Assembly: GCF_014204755.1 (NCBI RefSeq)
Contig: NZ_JACHLZ010000001.1
Location: forward strand, 186,001-250,000
Length of the DNA stretch: 64,000 nucleotides
From: Brachybacterium aquaticum
Lineage (GTDB): Bacteria > Actinomycetota > Actinomycetes > Actinomycetales > Dermabacteraceae
Reading direction: 5' to 3'
Below, one piece after another: positions 50,136-59,274 of the stretch. The translations under genes were made by a program, and so were the position numbers. Numbering within the stretch: position 1 is the stretch's first letter; each line of letters begins with the position of its first letter. The notes beneath the pieces are model-generated. The model searched no databases, had not been told where the DNA came from, and saw only the letters and a list, made by a program, of their open reading frames with translations.

Positions 50136-51719
50136 TCAGGGCGCCTGCCGACCGTCCTCGGCTCGGGACTCCCCCTCCGCAGCCCTCTGCTCCCGCTCCT
50201 CGGCGAGGGTCTCCCGTGTCGCCGCCAGGGCGACGTCCTTCTTCTTGTAGCTGTCGTAGGAGCGTCGCATCTTGCGGCGGACCTTTTCCTTGTACTGCTT
50301 GTGGGACGTGCCGCCATAGGGCGGCAGGTTCTCCGCGAGCTCCTTGTAGGTGAACGGGGTGCGGGAGCTCTGGGGTGCGACGACCCCCTTCACGCCCTCG
50401 AAGAGCGTCTCGTACACCCCCATGAGCTCCTGGTGGTCCTTGGGGACGCCCTCGCGCATCGCCCGATCGAGCTGGGCGAGGACATGCTCGGCGTTCCAGT
50501 TCTCAGGAGCGATCGCACGGTCCCCGCAGCCGACCGAGTCGTAGAAGTAGGGGACCTTGAAGTTCCAGGACAGCCCCACGGAGGGGATGGAGAGGGCGAA
50601 GCTGGTGATGCTCGCGTGCAGGCGGTATGCGATCACCCCGTCACAGGCGGAGAGCTGTGCGATCAGCTCCTCCGGGGAGTTGATCGTGAAGGAGACCTTG
50701 CCGGCGGGGACGCCGCGCGTGCGGACGAGGTTGTCGAGGAACACCTCGTCGGAGAAGTGGCCGGTGGTGAAGAGCTTGTAGTCGTCCCCGCGGGCGGAGA
50801 GCCGCTCGATGATGTCGAGCCAGAGCTCCTGCTGCTCCTCCTCGGTGAAGTCGATCCCGTTGTCCCTGAAGATCGCATCGCGCGTCACGACCAGTCCGAT
50901 CCGGCGTCCGGACTTCTTCGGCGGCTTCGCGGCGGCGGGCGCCTTCGGGCGTGCAGGTGAGGGGGAGGATGAGGCGGTGGGCGCAGCGGGGGATGCAGGA
51001 CGGAAAAGGGCCCTCGGAGAGGGGATCTCACCCCGGCGCACCTGCTTGACCAGTGCCTTCAGGTGCGGGGGCGCGGCCTGCTTCGCAGCGGCGAGCAGGG
51101 CGGAGGGGGAGGGGTGCGAGACGAGCGCTGCTACCGCGGGCCGCTTCTCGGGTGCCGCGGGGGTGCCAGCCTTCGGCTTCCGGAAGACCAGATCCGCGAA
51201 GACTGCGGGGTCGGCCACGTGCGCGACCGGGATCCCCGTCTCCTCGGTGTACCGCTGGACGGACTCGAGGTCGTCGCGGGTGGTGATCTGCCGCACCACG
51301 GGGAGCTGCAGGGCCTTCTTGAGCCGCTGCGACTTCGCGTTCTTCACGTCGTACTTCTCCACCCCGATGCTGGAGAACAGCACGGGAACCCCGTACTCCT
51401 CGGCGAGCTCGAGGGTGGTGATGGTCTTGAGGTAGAAGTTCTGGTACGCGTAGTTGAACAGCGGCGCTCCGCCGAAGATCAGCAGATCTGATCCGGAGAT
51501 GAGCTTGCGGGCGTCCGCGAGGAGGGCCGGGTCCTTGGTCTGCATGTACTTCTTGCTGATGATGCCGGCCGCCCGGCTGGAGATCGTGTACTGATCCGTC
51601 CCCAGTCCGAGGTTGAGCATGACGCCCTTCAGCAGGGAGATCACCGAGGCCTCGATGATCTGATCGCCGACGTTGTCGGAATCGTTGTTCGTCAGGAGGA
51701 GGACCTTGAGCTTTGGCAC
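50136..51719 (-). CDS. polysaccharide pyruvyl transferase family protein
   Basis: 527 aa. The PS_pyruv_trans fold starts with VLLLTNNDSDNVGDQIIEASVISLL, followed by SGSDLLIFGGAPLFNYAYQNFY, and in the second half GDDYKLFTTGHFSDEVFLDNL, SACDGVIAYRLHASITSFALSIPSVGLSWNFKV (the conserved R-L-H block). It would add pyruvate ketals to sugars of wall or capsular polymer. A Pro/Ala/Ser-rich linker (about 260-290) divides the domains, and the ~50 C-terminal residues are charged. The GTG at 51719 has GGAG 6 nt upstream; a GTG at 51782 would add 21 unlikely residues. Divergent from the TagF-like gene across a shared regulatory region. Confidence 0.85.
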   Translation of the reverse strand: MPKLKVLLLTNNDSDNVGDQIIEASVISLLKGVMLNLGLGTDQYTISSRAAGIISKKYMQTKDPALLADARKLISGSDLLIFGGAPLFNYAYQNFYLKTITTLELAEEYGVPVLFSSIGVEKYDVKNAKSQRLKKALQLPVVRQITTRDDLESVQRYTEETGIPVAHVADPAVFADLVFRKPKAGTPAAPEKRPAVAALVSHPSPSALLAAAKQAAPPHLKALVKQVRRGEIPSPRALFRPASPAAPTASSSPSPARPKAPAAAKPPKKSGRRIGLVVTRDAIFRDNGIDFTEEEQQELWLDIIERLSARGDDYKLFTTGHFSDEVFLDNLVRTRGVPAGKVSFTINSPEELIAQLSACDGVIAYRLHASITSFALSIPSVGLSWNFKVPYFYDSVGCGDRAIAPENWNAEHVLAQLDRAMREGVPKDHQELMGVYETLFEGVKGVVAPQSSRTPFTYKELAENLPPYGGTSHKQYKEKVRRKMRRSYDSYKKKDVALAATRETLAEEREQRAAEGESRAEDGRQAP

Positions 51720-51798
51720 GTGTGCTCCGTTCTCATCGTGGCCACCGGCTTGTCCCGGGGCGGCGGACGGTTGCGGCGACACCCGGGATCCATCCGGA

Positions 51799-51845
51799 GT
51801 TCATCGTGCGTCCACCTTGCGTCTACCCGACGTACAGTATGTACG
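51799..51845 (+). promoter_or_regulatory. PHO-box-like direct repeats, -10 and palindrome upstream of the tagF-like operon
   Basis: Three 11-nt units begin at 51799, 51810 and 51821: GTTCATCGTGC, GTCCACCTTGC and GTCTACCCGAC. They resemble the GTTCACC direct-repeat units bound by PhoP in streptomycetes, the second and third with mismatches. TACAGT (51833-51838) follows the last ACC by 5 nt, much like the box at 62340-62369. CGTACA-GTA-TGTACG (51831-51845) is a perfect inverted repeat over the -10 and could bind a second factor or serve the divergent gene. The leader to the GTG at 52016 would be ~170 nt; no other feature is seen in the 296-nt gap. Confidence 0.5.
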
Positions 51846-52015
51846 GCGCATCGGGTCTGCGGATGACCATCGTGCCGACGCCACCCCCGGAGGAGATCTC
51901 CGGCGACGGGGCGAGCGGGCCGCCGTGCTGAGGCGGAGCGGTCTTGAGGCACGCTCCTGGCGGAGCACCGCAGGCGGGGATGCAGGGACGACGCGACGGA
52001 GAGGACATCGAGCGA

Positions 52016-54052
52016 GTGACAGCGCGCTTGAAGGTGGCGGACATCGCCTGGGACCACATCTGGATGACGCTCAGGCTGACGTTCGAAGGAACCGATGACC
52101 CGGCAGTCCCCGACGCAGGAGGGCTCTCGGAGGCCGAGGACCCGGTTCCGCTGCCCGAGAGCGCGCCCGGTGACTCGGCGGGCGACTACCCCGACGTCCC
52201 CGGTGAGCTGGTCGGCGCCGCGCTGGCTGCGGAGGCCGACGATCCTGCGGCTGCTGCGATCGCCGAGGGGGAGGGACCGGCGGGGGACGGTGTCGGACAG
52301 CTCTCCACCGAGGCGGGGACGGAAGGGCGCGTCGAGCTCCCCGCCGAACAGGAGCTCGCCGCACAGACCCCCTCAGTGCCCTCCCTCCCGGACATCGAGA
52401 GCGGTGCCGTCGAGTTCCTCTTCGTGGACAAGAAGAATGTCCAGGTGGCCGAGGCGACGCACCTCGGCGGGCGCGAATACGAGATCCGCATCAACATCAC
52501 CCGCTTCAACGGTCGTCGCCAGTTCCCGGACGGGACCTGGCGGCTCATCCCGCGCGTCGACGGCGGGCGCGGGAAAGCGGCGACCTACGACCTCTCCGGC
52601 GCAGAGCGCCTGCCGGAGCTCTCCCGGGTGTTCCTGTACGACTCGAACCGGACCGGCTACACGATCTCCTTCGGGTTCTCCGAGGCCGAGGATCCGCCGG
52701 TCCTGCTCATGCGCGTCTACCAGCTCTTCAAGCGCTCCAAGGCGCCCAAGAAGCAGGGGCCGATGAAGCGCCTGCGCACCTACCCCTCGCGCCTGAGGAA
52801 GCGGGCGACCAGCAGGAAGAACAAGAACAAGGCGCTCACCAAGTACTACACATACGTCCGCGAGCACCGCCCTGCGAACCGGAAGCCCCGGATCCTCTTC
52901 GCCTCCGAGCAGCGCCCCCGGATCAGCGGCAACCTCCTGCGCATCCGGGACCGGATGATCGAGCGGGGCCTCGACAAGGACTTCGAGTTCAGCGAATCCT
53001 TCCGCGTCCCCAGCACCAGCGACAAGCGCACGACGCTGCGTGCGGTGAAGCTCCTGGCAGAGGCCGACTTCGTCTTCATCGACGACTACTTCGCGATGTT
53101 CGACTCGCTCAAGCTGGCCGAGGACTGCACCATCGTGCAGGTCTGGCACGCGGGCAGCGGGTTCAAGGCGGTGGGATACAGCCGCTTCGGCAACTACGGC
53201 TCCCCGAAGCTGAACAATGCCCACCGTCGTTACACCTACGCGATCACCGGCTCCAAGCACCTCGTGCCCGTCTACGCCGAGGTGTTCGGCATCGAGGAGG
53301 AGGCGGTGATCCCCACGGGGCTGCCCCGGATCGATTCCTTCCTCGACCCCCAGCGCACCGAGGAGGTGCAGGAATCCTTCTACCGGGAGAACCCGGATCT
53401 CAAGGACAAGCGGCTCATCCTCTTCGCGCCGACCTTCCGCGGGCGAGGCATCCGCGACGGCTACTACGACTACGACAGGATCGACTTCGAGGCGCTCCAC
53501 GACTCCTGCGGGGACGACACCGTCGTCCTGTTCCGGATGCACCACTTCGTGAACAAGCCCATCCCCATCCCTCCCGAGTACTCCGATCGCCTGCGCGACT
53601 TCTCCCACTTCCCCGACGGCAACGATCTGCTGCATTCGGTGGATCTGCTGATCACGGACTACTCGTCGATCATCTACGAGTACTCCCTCCTCGAACGGCC
53701 GATGCTGTTCTTCGCCTACGACAAGGACGTGTACTCGACCACGCGGGGCTTCCACCGCGACTACGTCGAGACCGCTCCCGGGAAGGTGTGCACCACCTTC
53801 GACGAGCTCCTGACGGCGATGAAGGACGGCGACCACGAGGAGTGGCGGCGCGAGAAGTTCGTCCGCGAGAACTTCGATCACGTTGACACCCACTCCGCGG
53901 ACCGGGTCATCGACTGGCTCATCCTGGGCGAGCCCATCGGCTCCCCGGTGGCGGGACAGGACCAGATCGACGTCCCGTCGCTCGAGGCACCCCACGAGAC
54001 CTCGGCGGACCGGACGGACGAGCACCAGGCAGTGAAGGAGAACGTGTCATGA
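52016..54052 (+). CDS. TagF/TagB-type CDP-polyol glycerophosphotransferase
   Basis: 678 aa. The N-terminal ~240 residues contain an acidic, disordered insert and a beta domain (EYEIRINITRFNGRRQFPDGTWRLIPR). From about 280 the glyphos_transf (TagB/TagF) catalytic domain follows: KPRILFASEQRPRISGNL, VQVWHAGSGFKAVGYS, AITGSKHLVPVYAEVFG, LPRIDSFLDP, LILFAPTFRGRG, FRMHHFVNKPI and LLITDYSSIIYEYSLLERPMLFFAYD. It polymerises or primes polyol-phosphate chains (teichoic-acid-like) on the inner membrane face. GTG 52016 chosen for domain fit; an ATG at 51980 is possible. The stop overlaps the next gene as ATGA. Confidence 0.85.
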   Translation: MTARLKVADIAWDHIWMTLRLTFEGTDDPAVPDAGGLSEAEDPVPLPESAPGDSAGDYPDVPGELVGAALAAEADDPAAAAIAEGEGPAGDGVGQLSTEAGTEGRVELPAEQELAAQTPSVPSLPDIESGAVEFLFVDKKNVQVAEATHLGGREYEIRINITRFNGRRQFPDGTWRLIPRVDGGRGKAATYDLSGAERLPELSRVFLYDSNRTGYTISFGFSEAEDPPVLLMRVYQLFKRSKAPKKQGPMKRLRTYPSRLRKRATSRKNKNKALTKYYTYVREHRPANRKPRILFASEQRPRISGNLLRIRDRMIERGLDKDFEFSESFRVPSTSDKRTTLRAVKLLAEADFVFIDDYFAMFDSLKLAEDCTIVQVWHAGSGFKAVGYSRFGNYGSPKLNNAHRRYTYAITGSKHLVPVYAEVFGIEEEAVIPTGLPRIDSFLDPQRTEEVQESFYRENPDLKDKRLILFAPTFRGRGIRDGYYDYDRIDFEALHDSCGDDTVVLFRMHHFVNKPIPIPPEYSDRLRDFSHFPDGNDLLHSVDLLITDYSSIIYEYSLLERPMLFFAYDKDVYSTTRGFHRDYVETAPGKVCTTFDELLTAMKDGDHEEWRREKFVRENFDHVDTHSADRVIDWLILGEPIGSPVAGQDQIDVPSLEAPHETSADRTDEHQAVKENVS

Positions 54053-54768
54053 GCGTCGGGATCATCTTCGCGGGCGGAAGCGGCACGCGCATGAACTCAC
54101 GGGCCCTGCCCAAGCAGTTCCTCGAGGTGAACGGGCGCCCGATCATCGTCCACACCCTCCAGCACTTCGAGGATCATCCCGATATCGAGGCGGTCGCCGT
54201 CGCGATCCTCCCGACATGGCGGGACCACTTCATGAAGCTCGTCGCGCGCTACGAGCTCTCCAAGGTGAAGTGGGTGGTCGACGGAGGAGGCACGGGACAG
54301 CAGTCCCGGCACCGCGCCCTGCAGGCCGTGGCCGCTGAGCGCCCGGGCGACACCGTGGTGCTGGTGCACGACGGAGTCCGCCCCCTCATCGACGAGGAGC
54401 TGATCAGCGCGAACATCCGCACCGTGCGCGAGCACGGTACGGCGATCACCTGCTCGAAGGTGAACGAGACGATCATCGCCAGTGACGACGGCGAGGTCGG
54501 AGCGATCATCCCGAGGGAGAACCTCTTCGCCGCGCGCGCCCCCCAGAGCTTCCGGCTGGGGGAGATCCTCGAGGCGTACGACGCGGCGGTCGCGCATGGG
54601 GAGGACGACACGATCGACTCGTGCTCCGTGATGAAGGACTTCGGCCACACCCCGCTGCATCGTGTCGACGGTCCCGTCTCCAACATCAAGATCACGACGG
54701 CGGAGGACTTCTACATCTGCCGGACGTACTTCGAGCTCATCGAGAACCAGCAGATTGTGGGGTTCTGA
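54049..54768 (+). CDS. IspD/TarI-type cytidylyltransferase (first)
   Basis: 239 aa. It transfers CMP from CTP to a polyol or sugar phosphate. The nucleotide loop is GIIFAGGSGTRMNSRALPKQFL; VLVHDGVRPLIDEELI holds the conserved Asp and Arg; SNIKITTAEDFYICRTYFEL closes it. The resemblance is to TarI/Acs1-like ribitol-5-phosphate cytidylyltransferases more than to IspD, because it lies between a TagF-like polymerase and an epimerase. It supplies an activated polyol phosphate to the polymerase. Translationally coupled to the gene before. Confidence 0.85.
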   Translation: MSVGIIFAGGSGTRMNSRALPKQFLEVNGRPIIVHTLQHFEDHPDIEAVAVAILPTWRDHFMKLVARYELSKVKWVVDGGGTGQQSRHRALQAVAAERPGDTVVLVHDGVRPLIDEELISANIRTVREHGTAITCSKVNETIIASDDGEVGAIIPRENLFAARAPQSFRLGEILEAYDAAVAHGEDDTIDSCSVMKDFGHTPLHRVDGPVSNIKITTAEDFYICRTYFELIENQQIVGF

Positions 54769-54770
54769 CC

Positions 54771-55820
54771 ATGCCGTCGACCAATCCAGTGATCCGCGAG
54801 GACATCGGACGCGTGCTCGCGCGCGATCTCCCCTGGGGTGACCTCGCCGGCTCGACCGTGCTCGTCACCGGGGCGAGCGGGATGCTCCCCTCCTATGCGG
54901 TGCGCACGCTACTCGGGCTCAACGACGACCGGGACGCCGGGATCACGGTGCTCGGGCTCGTGCGCAACGAGGAGAAGGCGCGGCGCGCCCTGGCCGACGT
55001 CGTCGACCGAGCGGACTTCCGCCTCATCGTGCAGGACGTGGCCGCGCCGCTGGAGGTGGACGGCCCCCTCGACCTCATCATCCACGGGGCGAGCGCGGCA
55101 CGTCCCTCGCTGCACAGCGCGGATCCGATCGGCACGATGCGCGCCAATCTGCTCGGCACGATGAACCTGCTCGACCTCGCCGTCCGGAAGGGCAGCACCT
55201 TCTCGCTGATGTCGTCCTCCGAGGTGTACGGGGCCCAGGGCGAGGACGTCGAGCTGATCGAGGAGGACAGTTACGGCGGCTTCGACATCCTCACGCCGCG
55301 GGCGTGCTACCCGGAGGGGAAGCGGGCCGCGGAGACGCTGTGCGCGGCCTACGCCGCGCAGCACGGGATCCGCTGCAGGATCGCGCGCTTCGGCCACATC
55401 TACGGTCCCGGTATGGCGCTGGACGACGGCCGGGTGCAGGCCGAGTTCACGTCCAAGGTGCTCGCCGGGGAGGACATCGTCCTGAACAGCGACGGCAGCT
55501 CGCAGCGCACCTACACCTACGTCGGGGACGCGATCGCCGGTCTCTACTACACCGTGCTCGTGGCCGAGGAGATGGTCCACAACGTCTCCGACGCCGACGG
55601 TCTCGTGTCGATCCGCGAGCTCGCGGAGGCGTTCACGAAGGTGCGCCCGGAGCTCGGTCTCCAGGTGCACACCCGGCCCTCCGACACCACCGGCCGGTAC
55701 GCCGCGACGAAGGCGCTGGGGCTCAGCAGCGCACGGCTCGCCGCCCTGGGGTGGAGCCCCGAAGTCGCTCTGGACGAGGGCCTCGCTCGCACGGTCGAGA
55801 GCCACCGGGGAGAGCTCTGA
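54771..55820 (+). CDS. NAD-dependent sugar epimerase/dehydratase
   Basis: 349 aa extended SDR. GSTVLVTGASGMLPSYAVRTLLG gives the nucleotide fold, SLMSSSEVYG the catalytic Ser/Thr region, and the YPEGKRAAE segment the Tyr-x-x-x-Lys. GPGMALDDGRVQAEFTSKVL and SDGSSQRTYTYVGDAIAGLY follow UDP-glucuronate decarboxylase/epimerase-type proteins. A nucleotide-sugar donor for the polymer is the probable product. ATG at 54771, 2 nt after the cytidylyltransferase stop; last gene of this three-gene operon. Confidence 0.85.
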   Translation: MPSTNPVIREDIGRVLARDLPWGDLAGSTVLVTGASGMLPSYAVRTLLGLNDDRDAGITVLGLVRNEEKARRALADVVDRADFRLIVQDVAAPLEVDGPLDLIIHGASAARPSLHSADPIGTMRANLLGTMNLLDLAVRKGSTFSLMSSSEVYGAQGEDVELIEEDSYGGFDILTPRACYPEGKRAAETLCAAYAAQHGIRCRIARFGHIYGPGMALDDGRVQAEFTSKVLAGEDIVLNSDGSSQRTYTYVGDAIAGLYYTVLVAEEMVHNVSDADGLVSIRELAEAFTKVRPELGLQVHTRPSDTTGRYAATKALGLSSARLAALGWSPEVALDEGLARTVESHRGEL

Positions 55821-55998
55821 AGGGCCGCATCGTGCCCGTGGCGCTGCCCGGCGACCACGACGCTCGCGTCCGGAAGGAGGACGTCGCGCTGCGGTGGGAC
55901 GTTCCTGGGGACGTCGATATCATGAACGGCAGGTTGCCGAGCGGCAACGGAGAAGAGGCGGAGGCAGCGGTGGACCGGCATCCCAGAGGAGCGACGGC
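55821..55998 (+). other. 178-nt leader region before the polymer exporter genes
   Basis: It contains a possible -10, TATCAT (55918-55923), and a hairpin GTTGCC-GAGC-GGCAAC (55933-55948), then AGAGGA 8 nt before the GTG of the permease gene. The hairpin could be a weak terminator of the upstream operon or an RNA element; no open reading frame stands out. Confidence 0.35.
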
Positions 55999-56946
55999 GT
56001 GACGATCGACGAGGCGTCCTCCGTCACCGTGCCCCGCCCTCCGGAGCCCATCGAGCGGGTCTTCTCCGCGGACTCACTCGCCGTCGCCGTGGACCGCAAC
56101 GACCTCGAGCAGATCGGCGTCCGTCCACGACTGGGCGCCTATGTCCGCGACACCTGGGCCTATCGCTCCCTCATCCATGTGATGGCGGTGTCCAAGGCCG
56201 AGGCGGAGAACCAGAACACCTATCTCGGCCAGGTGTGGTCGCTCATCTCCCCGATGATCAACGCCCTGGTCTACGTCCTCATCTTCGGATTCCTGCTCAG
56301 GATCGGCCGGGAGGGGATCGAGAACACCATCGCGTTCATCGTGGTGGGAGTCTTCATGTTCCGGTTCTTCGAGCGATCGGTGATGGCGGGCTCGCACTCG
56401 CTGGGGAAGAACATGTCCCTGGTGCGCTCCGTGCAGTTCCCCCGCGCGGTTCTGCCCATGGCCGGCGTCCTCGCGGAGCTAGCGATGCTCGGTCCGGCGC
56501 TCATCGTGATGTGCGTGATCTCGTACCTCTCGGGCCTTCTGCCCATGGCCGGGCGCATCACGATCGACGGGTATTGGCTGCTGCTGATCCCGGCGGTGCT
56601 GCTGCTGTGGCTGTTCTCCACCGGATGCGCATTCATCGCGGCGCGCCTCGTCGCCGTCACCCCGGACATCGACAACCTGCTTCCGCACTTCCTGCGGATC
56701 CTCATGTACGCCTCGGGCGTGATCTTCTCGGTCGAGCGCTACCTCAGCCAATTCAGCTGGGGCTGGATCATGGAGTACCAGCCCGTGGCGGTCTACCTCT
56801 ATCTGGTGCGCTCCTCGATCCTCGACGAGCCGGCCTATCCGCCGGACGCCTTCATGTGGCTGCTGGGCGTGGCATGGGCCGTCGTCGTCGCCGTCGTCGG
56901 CTTCCTGTACTTCTGGGCCGGAGAGGAGCGGTACGGGCGTGACTGA
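55999..56946 (+). CDS. ABC-2 type polymer exporter permease (TagG/Wzm type)
   Basis: 315 aa. An N-terminal cytoplasmic stretch of ~65 residues precedes six helices: NTYLGQVWSLISPMINALVYVLIFGFLLR is the characteristic first part, followed by FPRAVLPMAGVLAELAMLGP (the conserved P-R-A-V-L-P), and PHFLRILMYASGVIFSVERY. It moves lipid-linked polymer across the membrane with the next gene's ATPase. GTG at 55999; a frame back to 55894 has no ribosome site. The stop overlaps the ATPase gene by 8 nt. Confidence 0.92.
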   Translation: MTIDEASSVTVPRPPEPIERVFSADSLAVAVDRNDLEQIGVRPRLGAYVRDTWAYRSLIHVMAVSKAEAENQNTYLGQVWSLISPMINALVYVLIFGFLLRIGREGIENTIAFIVVGVFMFRFFERSVMAGSHSLGKNMSLVRSVQFPRAVLPMAGVLAELAMLGPALIVMCVISYLSGLLPMAGRITIDGYWLLLIPAVLLLWLFSTGCAFIAARLVAVTPDIDNLLPHFLRILMYASGVIFSVERYLSQFSWGWIMEYQPVAVYLYLVRSSILDEPAYPPDAFMWLLGVAWAVVVAVVGFLYFWAGEERYGRD

Positions 56947-57805
56947 CATCGATGACGAGGTCGACTTCGAGATCGACCCGGACGAGCTCGGCACTGCTCC
57001 TGCTCCCGAGGTCCCCTCGGACCAGCTCTCCCTCGTGGTGAACGACCTTCACGTGTCCTACCGCGTGCTCGGCGCGCGGAAGGTGGGGCATGGTCCGACC
57101 CGCGACTGGGGAGTGCGGGACCGCCTGGTGCGCCGAGGGGCGAAGCAGGCGCCGATCCGCGAGGTGAAGGCCGTGCGCGGCATCACCTTCGCCGCCAAGC
57201 ACGGCGAGGCGATCGGGATCATCGGGGTGAACGGCTCGGGGAAGTCGACCCTCCTGCGGGCGATCGCAGGTCTGATCCCCCCGGCGGCCGGCACCGTGCA
57301 CGTGGCGGGGAACCCCGCGCTCCTGGGCGTCAACGCGGTGCTCATGAAGGATCTCAGCGGCGAGCGGAACATCATGATCGGCGCACTGGCCCTTGGTCTC
57401 TCCCGCAAGCAGGTCCAGGAGCGGTTCGACGACATCGTGGACTTCGCCGAGATCGGTGACTTCGTGAGCCTGCCGATGAAGTCCTACTCCTCCGGCATGG
57501 GCGCTCGGCTCCGCTTCTCGATCTCCGCCTCGGCAGTGCCCGACATCCTGATGATCGATGAGGCGCTGGCCACGGGCGATGCGGGCTTCCGCGCCAAGAG
57601 CAAGGCAAAGATGGACGAGATCCGCGAGTCCGCGGGCACCGTGTTCCTGGTCAGCCATTCGCTCGCGACGATCCAGACGATGTGCACCCGCGTGCTCTGG
57701 GTGCACGAGGGCAAGCTCGTCATGGACGGGGCACCGAACGTGGTCTGCCGACGGTACAAGCAGTACATCGCGGAGATGAAGGAGTATGCGAAGGCGAAGA
57801 ATTGA
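56939..57805 (+). CDS. ABC exporter ATPase (TagH/Wzt type)
   Basis: 288 aa. Walker A GVNGSGKST, the TagH/Wzt-specific LLGVNAVLMKDLSGERNIMIGA, the signature YSSGMGARLRFSISA in place of LSGGQ, Walker B DILMIDEALATGD and the switch histidine in LVSHSLATIQ. The N-terminal ~30 residues are acidic. There is no C-terminal carbohydrate-binding domain of the kind in some Wzt proteins. GTG start overlapping the permease gene. Its stop is 9 nt from the convergent SDR gene. Confidence 0.93.
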   Translation: MTDIDDEVDFEIDPDELGTAPAPEVPSDQLSLVVNDLHVSYRVLGARKVGHGPTRDWGVRDRLVRRGAKQAPIREVKAVRGITFAAKHGEAIGIIGVNGSGKSTLLRAIAGLIPPAAGTVHVAGNPALLGVNAVLMKDLSGERNIMIGALALGLSRKQVQERFDDIVDFAEIGDFVSLPMKSYSSGMGARLRFSISASAVPDILMIDEALATGDAGFRAKSKAKMDEIRESAGTVFLVSHSLATIQTMCTRVLWVHEGKLVMDGAPNVVCRRYKQYIAEMKEYAKAKN

Positions 57806-57814
57806 GCCTCGCAC

Positions 57815-58522
57815 TCACTTGCGGACGACGATGTTCTCGGAGTCGATGAATCGGCCGATCGGCGAGGTGAGCGTCTCGATCACCCGGGCGACGTGCTCCG
57901 GCTGCATGATCGTGGACGGATCCTCCTCCGGAGCCAGTGTGCGACGCAGGACGGTCGCCGTGCGCCCGGGGGAGAGGCACACGACGCGGGTGTCGTAGAT
58001 CGCGAGCTCCTCGCGCATCACCTGGCTCATGTTGATCACCGCCGCCTTCGACGCCGAATAGGTGAGCCAGCCCGAGCGCCCCTTGATCCCCGCGGTCGAG
58101 GCGATGTTCACGATCATCTTGAACCTGTTCCCCCGGTTCAGGAGCCACTTGACGATGAGGAAGGGCGCATAGACGTTCACCGCCATCGTCCGCTCGAAGT
58201 CCTCGATCTCCGCCTGCTGGAGGGGGACCGGGTTCGTGTAGCCGGCGTTGTTGACCAGGTGATCGATCGTGCCGACCTCCTGGTGCACGGACTCGAGAGC
58301 CGCGTGCAGCGCGTCGCGGTCCCCGACGTCGACGGTGCGGGCGATGACCCTGCGCCCCACCGGGCTGCTCGCGCGCAGCTGCTCGACCGCGGCATCGAAG
58401 TCGGCCGAGGCGCGGGCGAAGAGCACGAGGGTCGTGATCTCCTCGCTGTGATGGAGCAGTCGTCGTGCAGTCTCCAGACCGATGCCGCGCGAGGCGCCGG
58501 TGATCAGCGCCGTCTCAGACAT
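57815..58522 (-). CDS. short-chain dehydrogenase/reductase paired with a cytidylyltransferase
   Basis: 235 aa classical SDR: TGASRGIG near the start, LVNNAGYT, the catalytic Ser in NIASTAGIKG and YSASK. In Haemophilus Acs1/Bcs1 an IspD-like cytidylyltransferase is fused to an SDR, and the pair makes CDP-ribitol from ribulose 5-phosphate. Here the two activities are separate genes overlapping by 8 nt, so the same role (a polyol-5-phosphate reductase) is a reasonable inference. Other SDR substrates cannot be ruled out. Confidence 0.8.
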   Translation of the reverse strand: MSETALITGASRGIGLETARRLLHHSEEITTLVLFARASADFDAAVEQLRASSPVGRRVIARTVDVGDRDALHAALESVHQEVGTIDHLVNNAGYTNPVPLQQAEIEDFERTMAVNVYAPFLIVKWLLNRGNRFKMIVNIASTAGIKGRSGWLTYSASKAAVINMSQVMREELAIYDTRVVCLSPGRTATVLRRTLAPEEDPSTIMQPEHVARVIETLTSPIGRFIDSENIVVRK

Positions 58523-59201
58523 CGGCGTCCCCCTGGGGGCGAAGCAGGAAGGCCGCCATGCGAAGGTCGGTGGGCGTGGTGACCTTGAGATTCATATCGG
58601 AGCCCTCGATGAAGTGGACGGGACGACCGCTGTCCGCCACGAGGGTCGCGTCCTCGGTGTAGATCCTTCCGCTTCGTGCGGCTATCTCGTGGGCGGCGAC
58701 GAGGTCGGCGAGCGCGAACTTCTGCGGGAGTTGGACGTTGCGCAGTCGGGAGCGGTCCAGGGAGCCAGTCACCTCGTGGGTCTCCGGGTCCACCGGGGCG
58801 ACGGTGAAGGGGATCGGGCTCATGAGGGCCACGTTCGGGCGCTCGTCTGCGATCAGGCCCTCGAAGTCCTCGCGGGTCACGAGGGGACGCGCTGCCTCGT
58901 GGAGGATCACATCGGTCTCGGTGCAGTGGGGGAGCATCGCGGCGACGGAGGCGTGGCGGGAGTCGCCCGCCTCGACGAGCGTCACCGGCGTCCCGATGGC
59001 GTAGTCGTCCAGGACCTCTTCGACGGCGTCCCGCCAGCCGGACGGGTAGTTCAGGACGATCTGGGTGATCTGGTCGATGCGGTCGGCCTGAACGAGGGCG
59101 TAGACGAGGATCGGAATCCCACGGAGCTTCAGCAGCTGCTTCGGCTGGTGTGCGCCAACGCGCTCTCCGATGCCTCCGTTCAACAGGATCAGTGAGTACA
59201 T
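58515..59201 (-). CDS. IspD/TarI-type cytidylyltransferase (second)
   Basis: 228 aa. CTP-binding loop LILLNGGIGERVGAHQPKQLL, then VILHEAARPLVTREDFEGLI, and SDMNLKVTTPTDLRMAAFLL at the end. It differs from the copy at 54049 (for example HEAARP where that has HDGVRP), so the two probably activate different polyol or sugar phosphates, or serve separate parts of the polymer. ATG at 59201; overlaps the SDR gene by 8 nt. The upstream glycerophosphotransferase-like gene ends 73 nt earlier. Confidence 0.83.
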   Translation of the reverse strand: MYSLILLNGGIGERVGAHQPKQLLKLRGIPILVYALVQADRIDQITQIVLNYPSGWRDAVEEVLDDYAIGTPVTLVEAGDSRHASVAAMLPHCTETDVILHEAARPLVTREDFEGLIADERPNVALMSPIPFTVAPVDPETHEVTGSLDRSRLRNVQLPQKFALADLVAAHEIAARSGRIYTEDATLVADSGRPVHFIEGSDMNLKVTTPTDLRMAAFLLRPQGDADV

Positions 59202-59274
59202 GTGCGTCCTCCGGTGAGCGGTGGCCGGTAAGGCGCGGTCCCGATGGGGTCCCGGCGCGGGTCCGGTCGGTGCC

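Noticed and set aside
50128-50136. A single GTTCACC core near the end of the pyruvyltransferase gene
   Set aside because: One unit only, between convergent genes with no promoter beside it, so it is not counted as a PHO box.
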